Positions 17,801 to 25,514 of a stretch of DNA of 64,000 bases are shown piece by piece (within the stretch, counting starts at the first letter, position 1; every line of letters starts with the position of its first letter). The stretch covers positions 62,001 through 126,000 of the forward strand of contig NZ_BDCE01000077.1 of assembly GCF_001613345.1 (NCBI RefSeq), given 5' to 3'. The notes beneath the pieces were generated by a model. It was not told where the DNA came from. It did not search any database and was given only the letters and a program-made list of their open reading frames with translations. A program made the position numbers and the translations under genes. The stretch is from Nocardia uniformis NBRC 13702 (GTDB taxonomy: Bacteria > Actinomycetota > Actinomycetes > Mycobacteriales > Mycobacteriaceae).

Positions 17801-18073
17801 CTGGGTTCCCTCCTGATGCGAACTTGTCGCCGTGCCATGCGGTGACGTCGGCGAGGGTCTTGCTGTGAAACCTACGGATGACGGTCCGACGACGCCACAC
17901 AGGCGATCCGAACAGACCCTCATGAACAGAGAAGCAAAAGGCCACATGGACGGTTCGGCCCGAGACACACCGCTGGCGAAGATCGGTCGTCTGCGCCATC
18001 GACGAACCGTCGACACCACACACGGCTTCTCTGTGAGTGTCCGATCTCCTCACTCGACTCGAAGGAGCAACCG

Positions 18074-18487
18074 ATGGGCTCGTTCACCCCCCGCCCCCGC
18101 CTCGCCGTTGCGGCGTTCGCCGCTGCGGCCGCAACTATGGTCGGATACGGCAACGCCGCCGCCCAGGACATGGAATCCGACCAGATCCGTATCGCCGTCT
18201 ACGACTACATCGATGCGGCGAATACCGGCAGTGTCGATGCCATTGCCGCCAATCTCTGCGAAGCCAGCGCCCAGACTGTTCTCGACAACGCAAGAACGCA
18301 TGGACAATCCGCGGTGCCCGCGTTATCGATGACAGTCGATTCGATCTCCGATATTCAGATCTACGGTGATAGCGCATCGGCCACTGTCGCTGTCTACTCC
18401 GCCGCCAAGAACAAGACAAATTCCGGACAAGTGACACTCGCCAAAGAAGATGGGCAATGGAGAATGTGTCAAGGACTCACAGGCTAG
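18074..18487 (+). CDS. Small secreted NTF2-like protein
   Basis: This 137-residue protein has a clear signal peptide (RLAVAAFAAAAATMVGYGNAAAQ, probable cleavage near residue 30). The mature domain of about 105 residues has the pattern of the NTF2-like cone: helix IAVYDYIDAANTGSVDAIAANLC, then strands ending in VTLAKEDGQWRMC. The two cysteines near both ends of the domain may pair. AAGGAG precedes the ATG. It opens a rightward group that includes a radical SAM enzyme. No catalytic function is implied; such domains often bind a ligand or another protein. Confidence 0.75.
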   Translation: MGSFTPRPRLAVAAFAAAAATMVGYGNAAAQDMESDQIRIAVYDYIDAANTGSVDAIAANLCEASAQTVLDNARTHGQSAVPALSMTVDSISDIQIYGDSASATVAVYSAAKNKTNSGQVTLAKEDGQWRMCQGLTG

Positions 18488-18783
18488 CCGAATCAGCACC
18501 GGCCGATACCCATCCCTGGCCACACGACACCTGCGAAGCGCGGACTATTTCCCTGAAGCGGATCACTCCGACAACTGGCACCGCTGCCCCGCAGTTCGAC
18601 TTCGCCGTCACAACCGGTGTGACGGTGACCTGCCAGCTCGCCGACCCCAACGGTAATGCGCAGGGCCGCATCTCAGGAAGCGGTCGCGGCGACAGCAGGG
18701 ACGAAGCACACGCGAGAGCACACGCAGACCTCGACCGCCAAGTTCCGAACGGTTCGAGCAGGCGGTACTGCAGCGAGAACTGA
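18457..18783 (+). CDS. Hypothetical 108-residue protein overlapping the secreted NTF2-like gene
   Basis: This open frame overlaps the previous gene by about 30 bp and ends 67 bp before the radical SAM gene. A GTG at 18466 is an alternative start. The second half shows normal high-GC third positions and reads as a plausible domain (FDFAVTTGVTVTCQLADPNG, then SRDEAHARAHADLD). It ends RRYCSEN. It has three cysteines and no signal peptide. It could be the peptide substrate of the radical SAM enzyme, or an unrelated small protein. I recognise no family. Confidence 0.45.
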   Translation: MENVSRTHRLAESAPADTHPWPHDTCEARTISLKRITPTTGTAAPQFDFAVTTGVTVTCQLADPNGNAQGRISGSGRGDSRDEAHARAHADLDRQVPNGSSRRYCSEN

Positions 18784-18850
18784 GAGCCACCGAAGTCGTG
18801 CTGCAGGAGCAGCGAAACCCGATGCAGACCAGCGCATTCAAGGAAATACA

Positions 18851-19774
18851 ATGACATTTCATACCGGAACCGACGTAAATCCAATGCCCGCAACAGAACC
18901 CCCGCCGAGGCGGGGCGCCAGCTTTCTCTGGCTGGAACTGACCGAACGGTGCCAGCTCAGCTGCACGCACTGCTACGCCGACAGCGGACCCACGAAATCG
19001 CATGGCGCCATGACGAACAACGACTGGATGTCGGTTATCGATGACGCTGCCGACATCGGTGTCCGCGAAATCCAGTTCATCGGCGGCGAACCGACGCTGC
19101 ACCCCGCACTACCGCAACTAATCCAACACGCGTCCTCTCATGGGATCGCCACGGAGGTCTACTCGAATCTGATCCGCATCCGCGCCGATATCTGGGGCAC
19201 GCTGGTCGAGCACAATGTCCGCCTGGCGACCAGCTACTACTCCGATCAGCCGGAGCAGCATACGCTGATCACCGGAAACGCCTTGGCACACAAGCGGACC
19301 ACCGAGAACATCAGCAAGGCGATCACACTGGGTATTCCGGTCCGGGTCGGCATTGTGTCGGTGCTCGCGGATCAGCGGATCGACGAAGCTCGTCAACTCC
19401 TGACTGACCTGGGAGTCGAGGACGTCGAGGTCGATCACGTTCGCCGTGCCGGACGGGCAAATAAAGAGGTGGACACGCCCCTCGAGGAACTGTGCGGCCA
19501 ATGCGCTGGCGATGTCCTGGCTGTCTATCCGGACGGCGTCGTGCACCCGTGTGTCTTCACCCGGTCCCTCCAAGTGGGCGACGTGCTGGAATCCAGCCTG
19601 CGACAGGTCATCGATAGTCCCCAACTGGCGACCGCCAGGACCGCCATCGGGAACGCGACCGCCGAGAATCAGCGCCACCGGGATGGGAGTTGTGGTCCGA
19701 ATTGCCATCCGGTCTGTCATCCAGGCTGCAGGCCGGTCTGTGCGCCTCGGAGCATCTGTAACCCTTTGGGGTAG
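18851..19774 (+). CDS. Radical SAM enzyme with SPASM-like motif and periodic Cys tail
   Basis: This 307-residue enzyme has the [4Fe-4S] motif C34-x3-C38-x2-C41 (TERCQLSCTHCY), the GGEP SAM-binding motif (78–81), and a reduced SPASM/twitch region with C215, C218 and C234. The tail is unusual: C281, C285, C289, C293, C297 and C303 form a C-x3-C ladder separated mostly by Pro, His and Gly. The ATG at 18851 is chosen for the AAGGAA five bases before it; the frame also runs upstream. Such enzymes commonly modify peptides or proteins. The 2OG oxygenase 22 bp downstream suggests sequential modification. The substrate is unknown. Confidence 0.85.
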   Translation: MTFHTGTDVNPMPATEPPPRRGASFLWLELTERCQLSCTHCYADSGPTKSHGAMTNNDWMSVIDDAADIGVREIQFIGGEPTLHPALPQLIQHASSHGIATEVYSNLIRIRADIWGTLVEHNVRLATSYYSDQPEQHTLITGNALAHKRTTENISKAITLGIPVRVGIVSVLADQRIDEARQLLTDLGVEDVEVDHVRRAGRANKEVDTPLEELCGQCAGDVLAVYPDGVVHPCVFTRSLQVGDVLESSLRQVIDSPQLATARTAIGNATAENQRHRDGSCGPNCHPVCHPGCRPVCAPRSICNPLG

Positions 19775-19796
19775 TAATTGCCTTTGGAGCTGCGGA

Positions 19797-20378
19797 ATGA
19801 GCGAACGCAATGTCGAATCCGACGACCATCATTTCGTGAGACATGCCGATCTACAGGACCTGGCCTCCATATTCGTGACACGACGATTCGTCAACCTGCC
19901 GGGGTTGATTCGCCCGGACGATGCCGCGTATCTGCTGGAATCGACGGAGGGAAATGCCCGCAGGCGTGTGCGATGCGGACTCGAGAATGTGTCGTGGGAG
20001 GAACAGGAACTCGTCGCTGGAGATCTCAGCTACGAGTTCTGTCGGCACCCGGAGCTCACCAGGCTGATCGAAGCACTGGCCGGTCCGGTCACGATCGAGA
20101 GCCTGATGTGCTGGGCATCCCGCTACGGTGCCGGGGAGTACATCAACCCACATCGCGACCGGTACGGAACCGTCCAATTGCTGGTCTGTTTAAAGTCCGT
20201 CCACTCCAGACATCAAGGAGGAGCCCTTGTGGTTGCGGGGACAGAACTGTTTCTTTCGGCTGGCGACGCAGTGGTGTTCGATGCGACCTGTCTGGAGCAC
20301 CACACGACGCCGCTAGTCGCTTCGGCTGAACAACCGACGCCGCTGCGCGTCGTCCTTGTCGGCCGCTACTTCGCCTGA
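19797..20378 (+). CDS. 2-Oxoglutarate/Fe(II)-dependent oxygenase
   Basis: This 193-residue double-stranded beta-helix protein has the iron triad H119-x-D121 (INPHRDRYG), a distal His at 168–169 (CLEHHTTPL) and R184 (LRVVLVGRYF) for 2-oxoglutarate. It probably hydroxylates or otherwise oxidises a small molecule, peptide or protein side chain. The ATG at 19797 follows GGAG and sits 22 bp after the radical SAM stop, so the two are almost certainly co-transcribed. The frame open upstream to 19446 is a shadow of the radical SAM gene. Confidence 0.8.
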   Translation: MSERNVESDDHHFVRHADLQDLASIFVTRRFVNLPGLIRPDDAAYLLESTEGNARRRVRCGLENVSWEEQELVAGDLSYEFCRHPELTRLIEALAGPVTIESLMCWASRYGAGEYINPHRDRYGTVQLLVCLKSVHSRHQGGALVVAGTELFLSAGDAVVFDATCLEHHTTPLVASAEQPTPLRVVLVGRYFA

Positions 20379-20514
20379 TGCTGATGAGGATCGCCCATTG
20401 ACATCCTCGGGAAAGCCCCGGTCACAGGACACCCTGGCAGCGCAACCCATAAGCGGCGGGCTGTGAGAAGCACCGGCCGGAAGTCATATCTGCGATGAAT
20501 GAGGGATACACCAG

Positions 20515-22794
20515 ATGAAATCACGAATCAGGAGTGCCGCTGGTGCGATTCTCCTGCTGACTGCCGCTGTATTGCCGGTCTCGTGTGCCGAGTCCCATCC
20601 GGGCCGCGACGCGAATCCTGTTGCGCAATTGGACGTCGAGCGGGTGCGGGTTCCGCAATGGATGCGCCGCAGTCAACCGGTTGTGAGCGTGGGGCGGATC
20701 ATCGCGGGCGAGGCAGGGCTGCCCTGGATCACCGGTGGCAGTGTGGCGCATCCGGATTCGGGCGCCACGCCGACGGTGTGGCTGTCCGATGACGCCGTCA
20801 CCTGGACGCGGACTCCCGTGACGCCGGAATTCTCGGGGTCTTTCCGCGGTGTGTTGCGGGGAGGGCGCGAGCTGGTGGCTCTCGCCGGTGGCGTGTGGTC
20901 GGACGGGTCGGTGGTCAGTCGGCTCTGGACATCGGTGGACCGCAGACACTGGACGCAAACGCCTCTCCCCGATGACTTCGCCAGGCGCTATCGGATCACC
21001 GACGCCTATGTGGCGGGAGAGTCGATCGTCGTGACCGGTAGCGACCAGCGTGGCGCGGCCCGCGCGCTCCGGCTCGACCACGACGGCGCCAACACATCCC
21101 TGATCGAGTTGCCCGATCCCGGCAACGATGCGGTTCTCGGTGTGAAAGATATTCTGGGGGAAGGGAACTCGCTGGTTCTGGTGGCGTCGCCCGGTCCGGA
21201 GGGAGTGCCTGCCGCGACGGTGAGCTATCGATCGATCGACGGCGGGAAGACCCGGGACGCCCCGGCGACGATTGCCGATCAAAGCGGCCACTTCGCTGGC
21301 GTGGTGTGGACCGGCACCGAGTATGTCGCCACCGGCGCGACCCGGCGCGACACGTCCCCGACCGCGCCACGGGTACCGGCCGCATGGGTGTCGCGCGACG
21401 GCGCAGCATGGCGACACGAGGCGGTGCCGGCGCCTCCGACGGAGAGTCATTTCCGTATCGACGGGTCGCTGCCCACCTGGCTCGGCGTGCCGACCACGCG
21501 CGACGGTGTGGTGACTGTGGTCGCCGCGGGCCAGACCGCACCGGGCAGCGCACTGTTCCGCCGCGGTCTCGACCATGAGTGGAACTACCTCGGTGAAACA
21601 ACCGTCAACTCCGATACCGGGGTCGGCGGAACCGCGATCACGGTCGGCGACAACACGGTCACGGCCATTCTCGGCAGCGGAGCAACCCGCTTCGGACGTT
21701 TGACGGGAACCACCTGGACCGACGGGCAGACCCTGAGTACCCGCGATGACGCATTCGACAAGACTGCCCCGCTGGCATCGCAACAGGCTCTGCTGCGCAC
21801 CCAGCGGTCTACCTTCACGGCACGCCCAGACTGGGGCTACACCAGTGCGGGCGAGGGACGACTGGTCCAGCTGGTGGGAGACCGGCTCGAGGAACGCAGC
21901 TGGGACCCTCCGGACGCCGCGGGCCTGCTGAACACCAGGATGGTGTCCGACGACGACGGCGCCACCATCACCCTCGGGACCAGGTTCACCGGGGATCAGA
22001 ACATCGTGCAAGGCTGGTATCGGCCGAACTCCCGCGCGGGCTGGCAGACGATTCAGGGATTCGGCACCACCGGATCGACCGTGATCACCACCGTACGCAA
22101 GACCGGCGCGATCTGGACCGCCGTCGGCGTCGTTCGCGCGAACGTCGATCTGGAAACCTCGGACCACGCCGCGGCATGGACATCGACGAACGGCCGAGAC
22201 TGGGTCCGGGAAGTCGGCGAGTTCGGTAACGGACCATTACGGTCGAGCATCGACGACGTCTGCACGCTGCCCGACGGGTCGTCACTGGGTGTCGGCTGGA
22301 CGGAGATCTCCCAGGGCCGCTACCAGCCTGCGGCGTGGCGAGCACGGCCTGAGGGGTGGCAGCGTATCCGCCTGGGCGGGCTCGGCGACGGCGACGGGAG
22401 CATCGGCGGCTGCGCCGTCTCGGGCATCAGCATCATCGTCGGCGCACGGACCGAGGGACGAACTGTCGTGTTGCGTTCGGAGAACGGGACCGATTGGACC
22501 GAGGTCGCGCGCGCGGAAACAGGGCAAACGATCGGCGTACCGGTTGCGGTTCCCGGCGGATTCGCCGCCACCGGATCGTGGTCCGACGCCACTCACATCA
22601 GCCCGGCACTGTGGCTGTCCGCGGATGGAATCACTTGGACGCCACGCAGGGTACTCAGTGTCCGGGACGGTTCCACCGCCACGGTCTCCGTCTACGGCGA
22701 CGACCTGCTGGTCACGATGAACCCCCTGATCGGCGACCCCCTCGTCATCATCCGCCACAGCGCCCGGGTCGTCGCCGACGCGAGCACACGATGA
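20515..22794 (+). CDS. Exported lipoprotein with beta-propeller repeats
   Basis: This 759-residue protein starts with a lipoprotein signal (AGAILLLTAAVLPVSC, lipid-anchored Cys at about residue 24). The remainder is a repetitive beta-propeller. Units of about 45–60 residues carry a W-x-S-x-D-x3-W signature (VWLSDDAVTWTR, LWTSVDRRHWTQ, AWVSRDGAAWRH, AWTSTNGRDWVR, LWLSADGITWTP), like BNR/sialidase-type blades. No catalytic residues are recognised. It is likely a cell-surface binding scaffold. It overlaps the next small secreted gene by 4 bp and follows the oxygenase by 136 bp. Confidence 0.8.
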   Translation: MKSRIRSAAGAILLLTAAVLPVSCAESHPGRDANPVAQLDVERVRVPQWMRRSQPVVSVGRIIAGEAGLPWITGGSVAHPDSGATPTVWLSDDAVTWTRTPVTPEFSGSFRGVLRGGRELVALAGGVWSDGSVVSRLWTSVDRRHWTQTPLPDDFARRYRITDAYVAGESIVVTGSDQRGAARALRLDHDGANTSLIELPDPGNDAVLGVKDILGEGNSLVLVASPGPEGVPAATVSYRSIDGGKTRDAPATIADQSGHFAGVVWTGTEYVATGATRRDTSPTAPRVPAAWVSRDGAAWRHEAVPAPPTESHFRIDGSLPTWLGVPTTRDGVVTVVAAGQTAPGSALFRRGLDHEWNYLGETTVNSDTGVGGTAITVGDNTVTAILGSGATRFGRLTGTTWTDGQTLSTRDDAFDKTAPLASQQALLRTQRSTFTARPDWGYTSAGEGRLVQLVGDRLEERSWDPPDAAGLLNTRMVSDDDGATITLGTRFTGDQNIVQGWYRPNSRAGWQTIQGFGTTGSTVITTVRKTGAIWTAVGVVRANVDLETSDHAAAWTSTNGRDWVREVGEFGNGPLRSSIDDVCTLPDGSSLGVGWTEISQGRYQPAAWRARPEGWQRIRLGGLGDGDGSIGGCAVSGISIIVGARTEGRTVVLRSENGTDWTEVARAETGQTIGVPVAVPGGFAATGSWSDATHISPALWLSADGITWTPRRVLSVRDGSTATVSVYGDDLLVTMNPLIGDPLVIIRHSARVVADASTR

Positions 22795-23198
22795 ACGCCT
22801 GGCCCAGATCCCATCGACGGTCATCGCGGATTTCTTCTCGCGCACGCCGATTCATGGCGGCCCTGCGTGCTCAGCCTCAGTCCTGGCCGCCGGTGGTGTC
22901 GTGGGGTAAGTGCTGGGCGAAGATCGCCCTCCTGACCGCCGCAGCAATCACGACTGCTGCCGGTCGTGTCTGCGGAGCGGCAATCCTCACTCTCACAGTC
23001 AGTCTGGCGCTGCCCACCATTGCCGCGGCGTACCCAGGCGAGCTGGTGCACGAAGGGCCGTACCCGGATCTCGGACGGTGCCAGGTCGGCCACGACCATG
23101 CATGGCCGATGAGAGTCGTGAGTGAGTGCCGCGAAGGGAACTTCGACAACAAGGGTTACGGCTGGTATTTCGACTACACCCAGCCAGCCGGGGCCTGA
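22791..23198 (+). CDS. Small secreted protein translationally coupled to the propeller lipoprotein
   Basis: This 135-residue protein begins at an ATG overlapping the lipoprotein stop (ATGA). The N-terminal 80 residues are basic and then hydrophobic, ending in a signal-peptidase-like site (LPTIAAA before YPGELVHEG). The predicted mature part is about 55 residues, rich in Gly and aromatic residues, with two cysteines (GRCQ and SECRE) that could form one disulfide. A secreted peptide or a partner of the propeller is likely. It could be the final substrate of the upstream modifying enzymes, but nothing proves it. Confidence 0.65.
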   Translation: MNAWPRSHRRSSRISSRARRFMAALRAQPQSWPPVVSWGKCWAKIALLTAAAITTAAGRVCGAAILTLTVSLALPTIAAAYPGELVHEGPYPDLGRCQVGHDHAWPMRVVSECREGNFDNKGYGWYFDYTQPAGA

Positions 23199-23295
23199 AA
23201 CCTCTCGTGGTCCTGTTGACAACTTGTGGGCCCGTCAGCCCCGGCATACCCGGGCTCGATGCTGTGGTCCCCAATTGGTCCACAAAAAGTGACCG

Positions 23296-23320
23296 GTCGG
23301 AGGCGGAAACCGCCTCCGAC
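23296..23320 (-). terminator. Intrinsic terminator, original downstream side of tRNA-Pro
   Basis: An 11-bp perfect inverted repeat (GTCGGAGGCGG / CCGCCTCCGAC) with a 3-base loop lies next to the displaced tRNA 3' fragment. On the minus strand a short T-run (23284–23288) follows the hairpin. It is probably the terminator of tRNA-Pro before the element integrated. Confidence 0.6.
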
Positions 23321-23325
23321 CTGTC

Positions 23326-23358
23326 CGGGCTGACAGGATTTGAACCCGCGACCACTTG
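23326..23358 (-). repeat. Attachment site, distal copy (tRNA-Pro 3' fragment)
   Basis: Thirty-three bases match 28961–28993 with one mismatch. They equal nucleotides 41–73 of tRNA-Pro, from the 3' side of the anticodon stem through the T-arm to the acceptor end. The rest of the tRNA is missing here. This is the displaced host tRNA 3' end left when an element integrated, and it marks the left edge of the 23.3–29.0 kb element. Confidence 0.85.
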
Positions 23359-23380
23359 TCGGTGGTTCAAATGAAATACC

Positions 23381-23410
23381 CGACTCCCACTGGTTCCCAC
23401 TGGTTCCCAA
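23381..23410. repeat. 10-bp direct repeats beside the attachment core
   Basis: Two exact-period units (TGGTTCCCAC, TGGTTCCCAA) and a partial third (GACTCCCAC) follow the distal attachment copy within 30 bp. Short repeats of this kind near att cores often bind integrase arms or excision factors. Here that role is inferred from position only. Confidence 0.4.
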
Positions 23411-23495
23411 CGATCCTCGAAATCGCTTGTGAACAGCGGAGATTCTGAGATCGATCGACTCGACACTGCTCATCGAAATCCGCTGATTCCCATCC

Positions 23496-23517
23496 AATCC
23501 GTGTCGTAAGCGTGTCG
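23496..23517. promoter_or_regulatory. Candidate integrase arm-type site, left end
   Basis: The 22 bases beginning AATCCGTGTCGTA match 28878–28899 at 19 of 22 positions. One copy lies about 140 bp inside the left attachment core and the other about 60 bp inside the right core. That placement suits integrase arm sites. Confidence 0.45.
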
Positions 23518-23540
23518 TGGGGTCAAGTCCCACAACGTGT

Positions 23541-23568
23541 CCCGGCCGCAGTCTCCGCTGCGGCCGGG
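23541..23568. terminator. GC-rich hairpin
   Basis: A perfect 11-bp inverted repeat (CCCGGCCGCAG / CTGCGGCCGGG) has a 6-base loop. It could end transcription entering the element. No T-run follows, as is common for actinobacterial hairpins. Confidence 0.4.
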
Positions 23569-24065
23569 GTCGGCACCGCGGCATGAGTGGCGCGGATTTC
23601 CCATCTCCCGAATCACCTTCAGGAAGAAGCCAACATTCAGTCGATCGATGATGCCGATGCCACACCGGGCGACTTGTCCGGGCCGACACTGTCCCACCCT
23701 CGCACCGATTCCGAAGCCTCAAGTCCAGCACGCCTCAGCGTGTTCTTCTGGACCTACTGTTGGCAGCCTCGGCGGTCAGCATCTACCTCACCAATCAAGT
23801 CGCAGCACCGCCACAGGACACCACGCCGCGTGCACTGAGATGTGCTACTGGTCGTTCGCCACGGCGGCAATTGCCTCCGCACGGCGTGATGCTCTCTGAT
23901 CACAATGAGTCGGAATTCGATTAGCCTGCGGGCAGCGCGATTCGGATGAATTGTTCGGCGCGTCAAGCCAACGTTATTTCGGCAATTCCGCATCGCTCGG
24001 GTCCGAAGTATTTCATCGGGGCATCGAGCCGATTCACTCGCACCAGCAATCAAGTCGAGGCCAGA
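23569..24065. other. No gene seen
   Basis: About 500 bp between the left element end and the TetR gene. Short frames of 83–120 codons exist, but none has a ribosome-binding site, a recognisable domain or convincing codon bias. Base composition is lower in GC than the flanking genes. It may be eroded element DNA. Confidence 0.4.
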
Positions 24066-24668
24066 TCACTTGTCCGGCAACGACGCGCTGACGCCGGCCG
24101 CATCGAGGAGCGTGCGAGCAGTCGCGATGGCGAGGCCATCGAGATCCTTGGCTTGGACCACCGAGTGGGCGCTGGCCCCGTCGAATACCAGGGTGAGCTG
24201 GCGGGCGAGCAGGGCGGGGTCAGATGCGCCTCCGCGTTCGGCCTCGTACTGGAAGAACGACGTCAGCCCGTCCTTCTGGCGACGGGCAACCCGACTCGCC
24301 GGGTGTTCGGGTGCCTTCACCTGGATTGCCACGGCGACGAACGGGCAACCCCGGAATTCATGGTCTCGCTCGAGGTATTCCAGTCGTTCGAAGACATGGA
24401 GGATTCGAGCCCGCGGTGATCGGCAGTCGTCGGCCGCCGGTAGCAAGGCCAGCGCGTGATCCGGCGCGGAGCGTTCCAAGCTGGCGGCCACCAGCTCGTC
24501 CTTGCTCTCGAACAGTTTGTACATCGAGCGCTTGGACACCCCGGCCGCGCGGCACAGCGTATCGACGCCCACGTGGACGCCCTCTTCGTAGAACAGTCGC
24601 GTGGCGGCGTCGAGCAGCCGGTCGCGCGTCGAGGCGGTCGCGGCTGCGGGCGGTGTCGGCTCGGTCAT
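24066..24668 (-). CDS. TetR-family repressor of the element's SDR genes
   Basis: This regulator is 200 residues from the ATG at 24668; a GTG two codons upstream is an alternative start. The HTH reads TRDRLLDAATRLFYEEGVHVGVDTLCRAAGVSKRSMYKLFESKDELV. The C-terminal domain (about 85–200) is of the type with a GCPF segment (HEFRGCPFVAVAIQV). It is divergent from an SDR gene with a long palindrome between them, so it very probably represses that promoter and its own. It belongs to the cargo of the tRNA-Pro element. Confidence 0.9.
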   Translation of the reverse strand: MTEPTPPAAATASTRDRLLDAATRLFYEEGVHVGVDTLCRAAGVSKRSMYKLFESKDELVAASLERSAPDHALALLPAADDCRSPRARILHVFERLEYLERDHEFRGCPFVAVAIQVKAPEHPASRVARRQKDGLTSFFQYEAERGGASDPALLARQLTLVFDGASAHSVVQAKDLDGLAIATARTLLDAAGVSASLPDK

Positions 24669-24699
24669 AGCCACAAGATTACCGATACCCCTTCCCTTT

Positions 24700-24742
24700 G
24701 GAAACCGATCTGTTTACAGTCTAGGGAAACAGATCAGTTTCC
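24700..24742. promoter_or_regulatory. Long inverted repeat, probable TetR operator
   Basis: GGAAACCGATCTGTTT (24700–24715) and AAACAGATCAGTTTCC (24727–24742) are inverted copies matching at 15 of 16 positions around an 11-bp spacer. They lie between the divergent TetR (start 24668) and SDR (start 24758) genes. The arrangement fits binding of two TetR dimers or one extended site. Confidence 0.75.
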
Positions 24743-24757
24743 GAAGGGAAGTTATCC

Positions 24758-25468
24758 GTGACCAGCATCAAAGATTCGGTCGTACTCGTCACCGGCGGTA
24801 GCCGCGGCATCGGCAAGGCACTCGTGGAGGAGCTCTACACCCGGGGCGCCACCAAGGTCTATGCCACCGCCCGCGACCGGCGAACCATCACACACCCGGA
24901 TGCGATCCCGCTGACTCTGGAAGTGACCGATCCGGATTCTGTGGCAGCCGCGGCTCTGCACGCACCGGACGTGACGATCGTGATCAACAACGCCGGGGCC
25001 ACCACCGGGGCCTCGTTCCTCGATTCGCCGATCGAGGACATCCGCCGGGAGTTCGACATCAACTTCTTCGGAGCGCTGCACGTCAACCGCGCGTTCGCGC
25101 CGGTCCTGGAAAGGAACGGCGGCGGCCATATCCTCACCATTCACTCCGCCCTGTCCTGGATCGCGATCCCCGGCACGGATGCCTACGGCGCGTCCAAAGC
25201 CGCATTGTGGTCGCAGACCAACGCACTGCGGTTGGCGCTCGCGCCTCGCGGCATCGGTGTTACCGGACTGCATGTCGGCTTCGTCGACACCGATATGACG
25301 GCCGGGGTCGGCGCACCGAAAACCGCCCCGCACAGCGTCGCGGTACAAGCCTTGGACGGTATCGAGACCGATGCCTTCGAAGTCCTCGCCGACGAGCTGA
25401 CACGGCAGGTCAAGGCAGGTCTCGCCGCGGACCCCGCCGCGCTGTATTCCCAACTCGCTCGACAGTAG
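24758..25468 (+). CDS. Short-chain dehydrogenase/reductase
   Basis: This 236-residue SDR has TGGSRGIG near residues 12–19, NNAGAT and YGASK. The GTG start follows GAAGGGAAG. It lacks the long C-terminal region of its neighbour at 25515 and is of the small, single-domain classical type. It is the first gene of the element's rightward cargo operon, under the palindromic operator. The substrate is unknown. TetR plus two SDRs often form detoxification or secondary-metabolite modification sets. Confidence 0.88.
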   Translation: MTSIKDSVVLVTGGSRGIGKALVEELYTRGATKVYATARDRRTITHPDAIPLTLEVTDPDSVAAAALHAPDVTIVINNAGATTGASFLDSPIEDIRREFDINFFGALHVNRAFAPVLERNGGGHILTIHSALSWIAIPGTDAYGASKAALWSQTNALRLALAPRGIGVTGLHVGFVDTDMTAGVGAPKTAPHSVAVQALDGIETDAFEVLADELTRQVKAGLAADPAALYSQLARQ

Positions 25469-25514
25469 GCATCGCCCGACCATTCGCACATCCCTCTACA
25501 TTCAGGAGCCCACT

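Noticed and set aside
17801-18053. Upstream extensions of the sigma-like frame (to 18019) and of the 228-residue protein frame (to 18053)
   Set aside because: The sigma gene has a GTG with AGGAGG at 17800, and the second gene has an ATG overlapping the sigma stop. The upstream codons are not protein-like.
18822-18854. A 10-codon frame (MQTSAFKEIQ) ending over the radical SAM start
   Set aside because: It could be a leader peptide, but it has no ribosome-binding site of its own and no support beyond position.
20521-22167. A 548-codon minus-strand frame opposite the propeller lipoprotein
   Set aside because: The plus strand has a lipobox and repeated propeller motifs; the antisense product is not protein-like.
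23338-23372. 9-bp inverted repeat ATTTGAACC/GGTTCAAAT around the left attachment core
   Set aside because: One arm is simply the tRNA T-loop sequence; a single chance match on the other side is not enough to call a separate site.
23537-23899. Possible 83–120-residue genes inside the left end of the element
   Set aside because: No ribosome-binding site, recognisable domain or codon bias; probably eroded element DNA.
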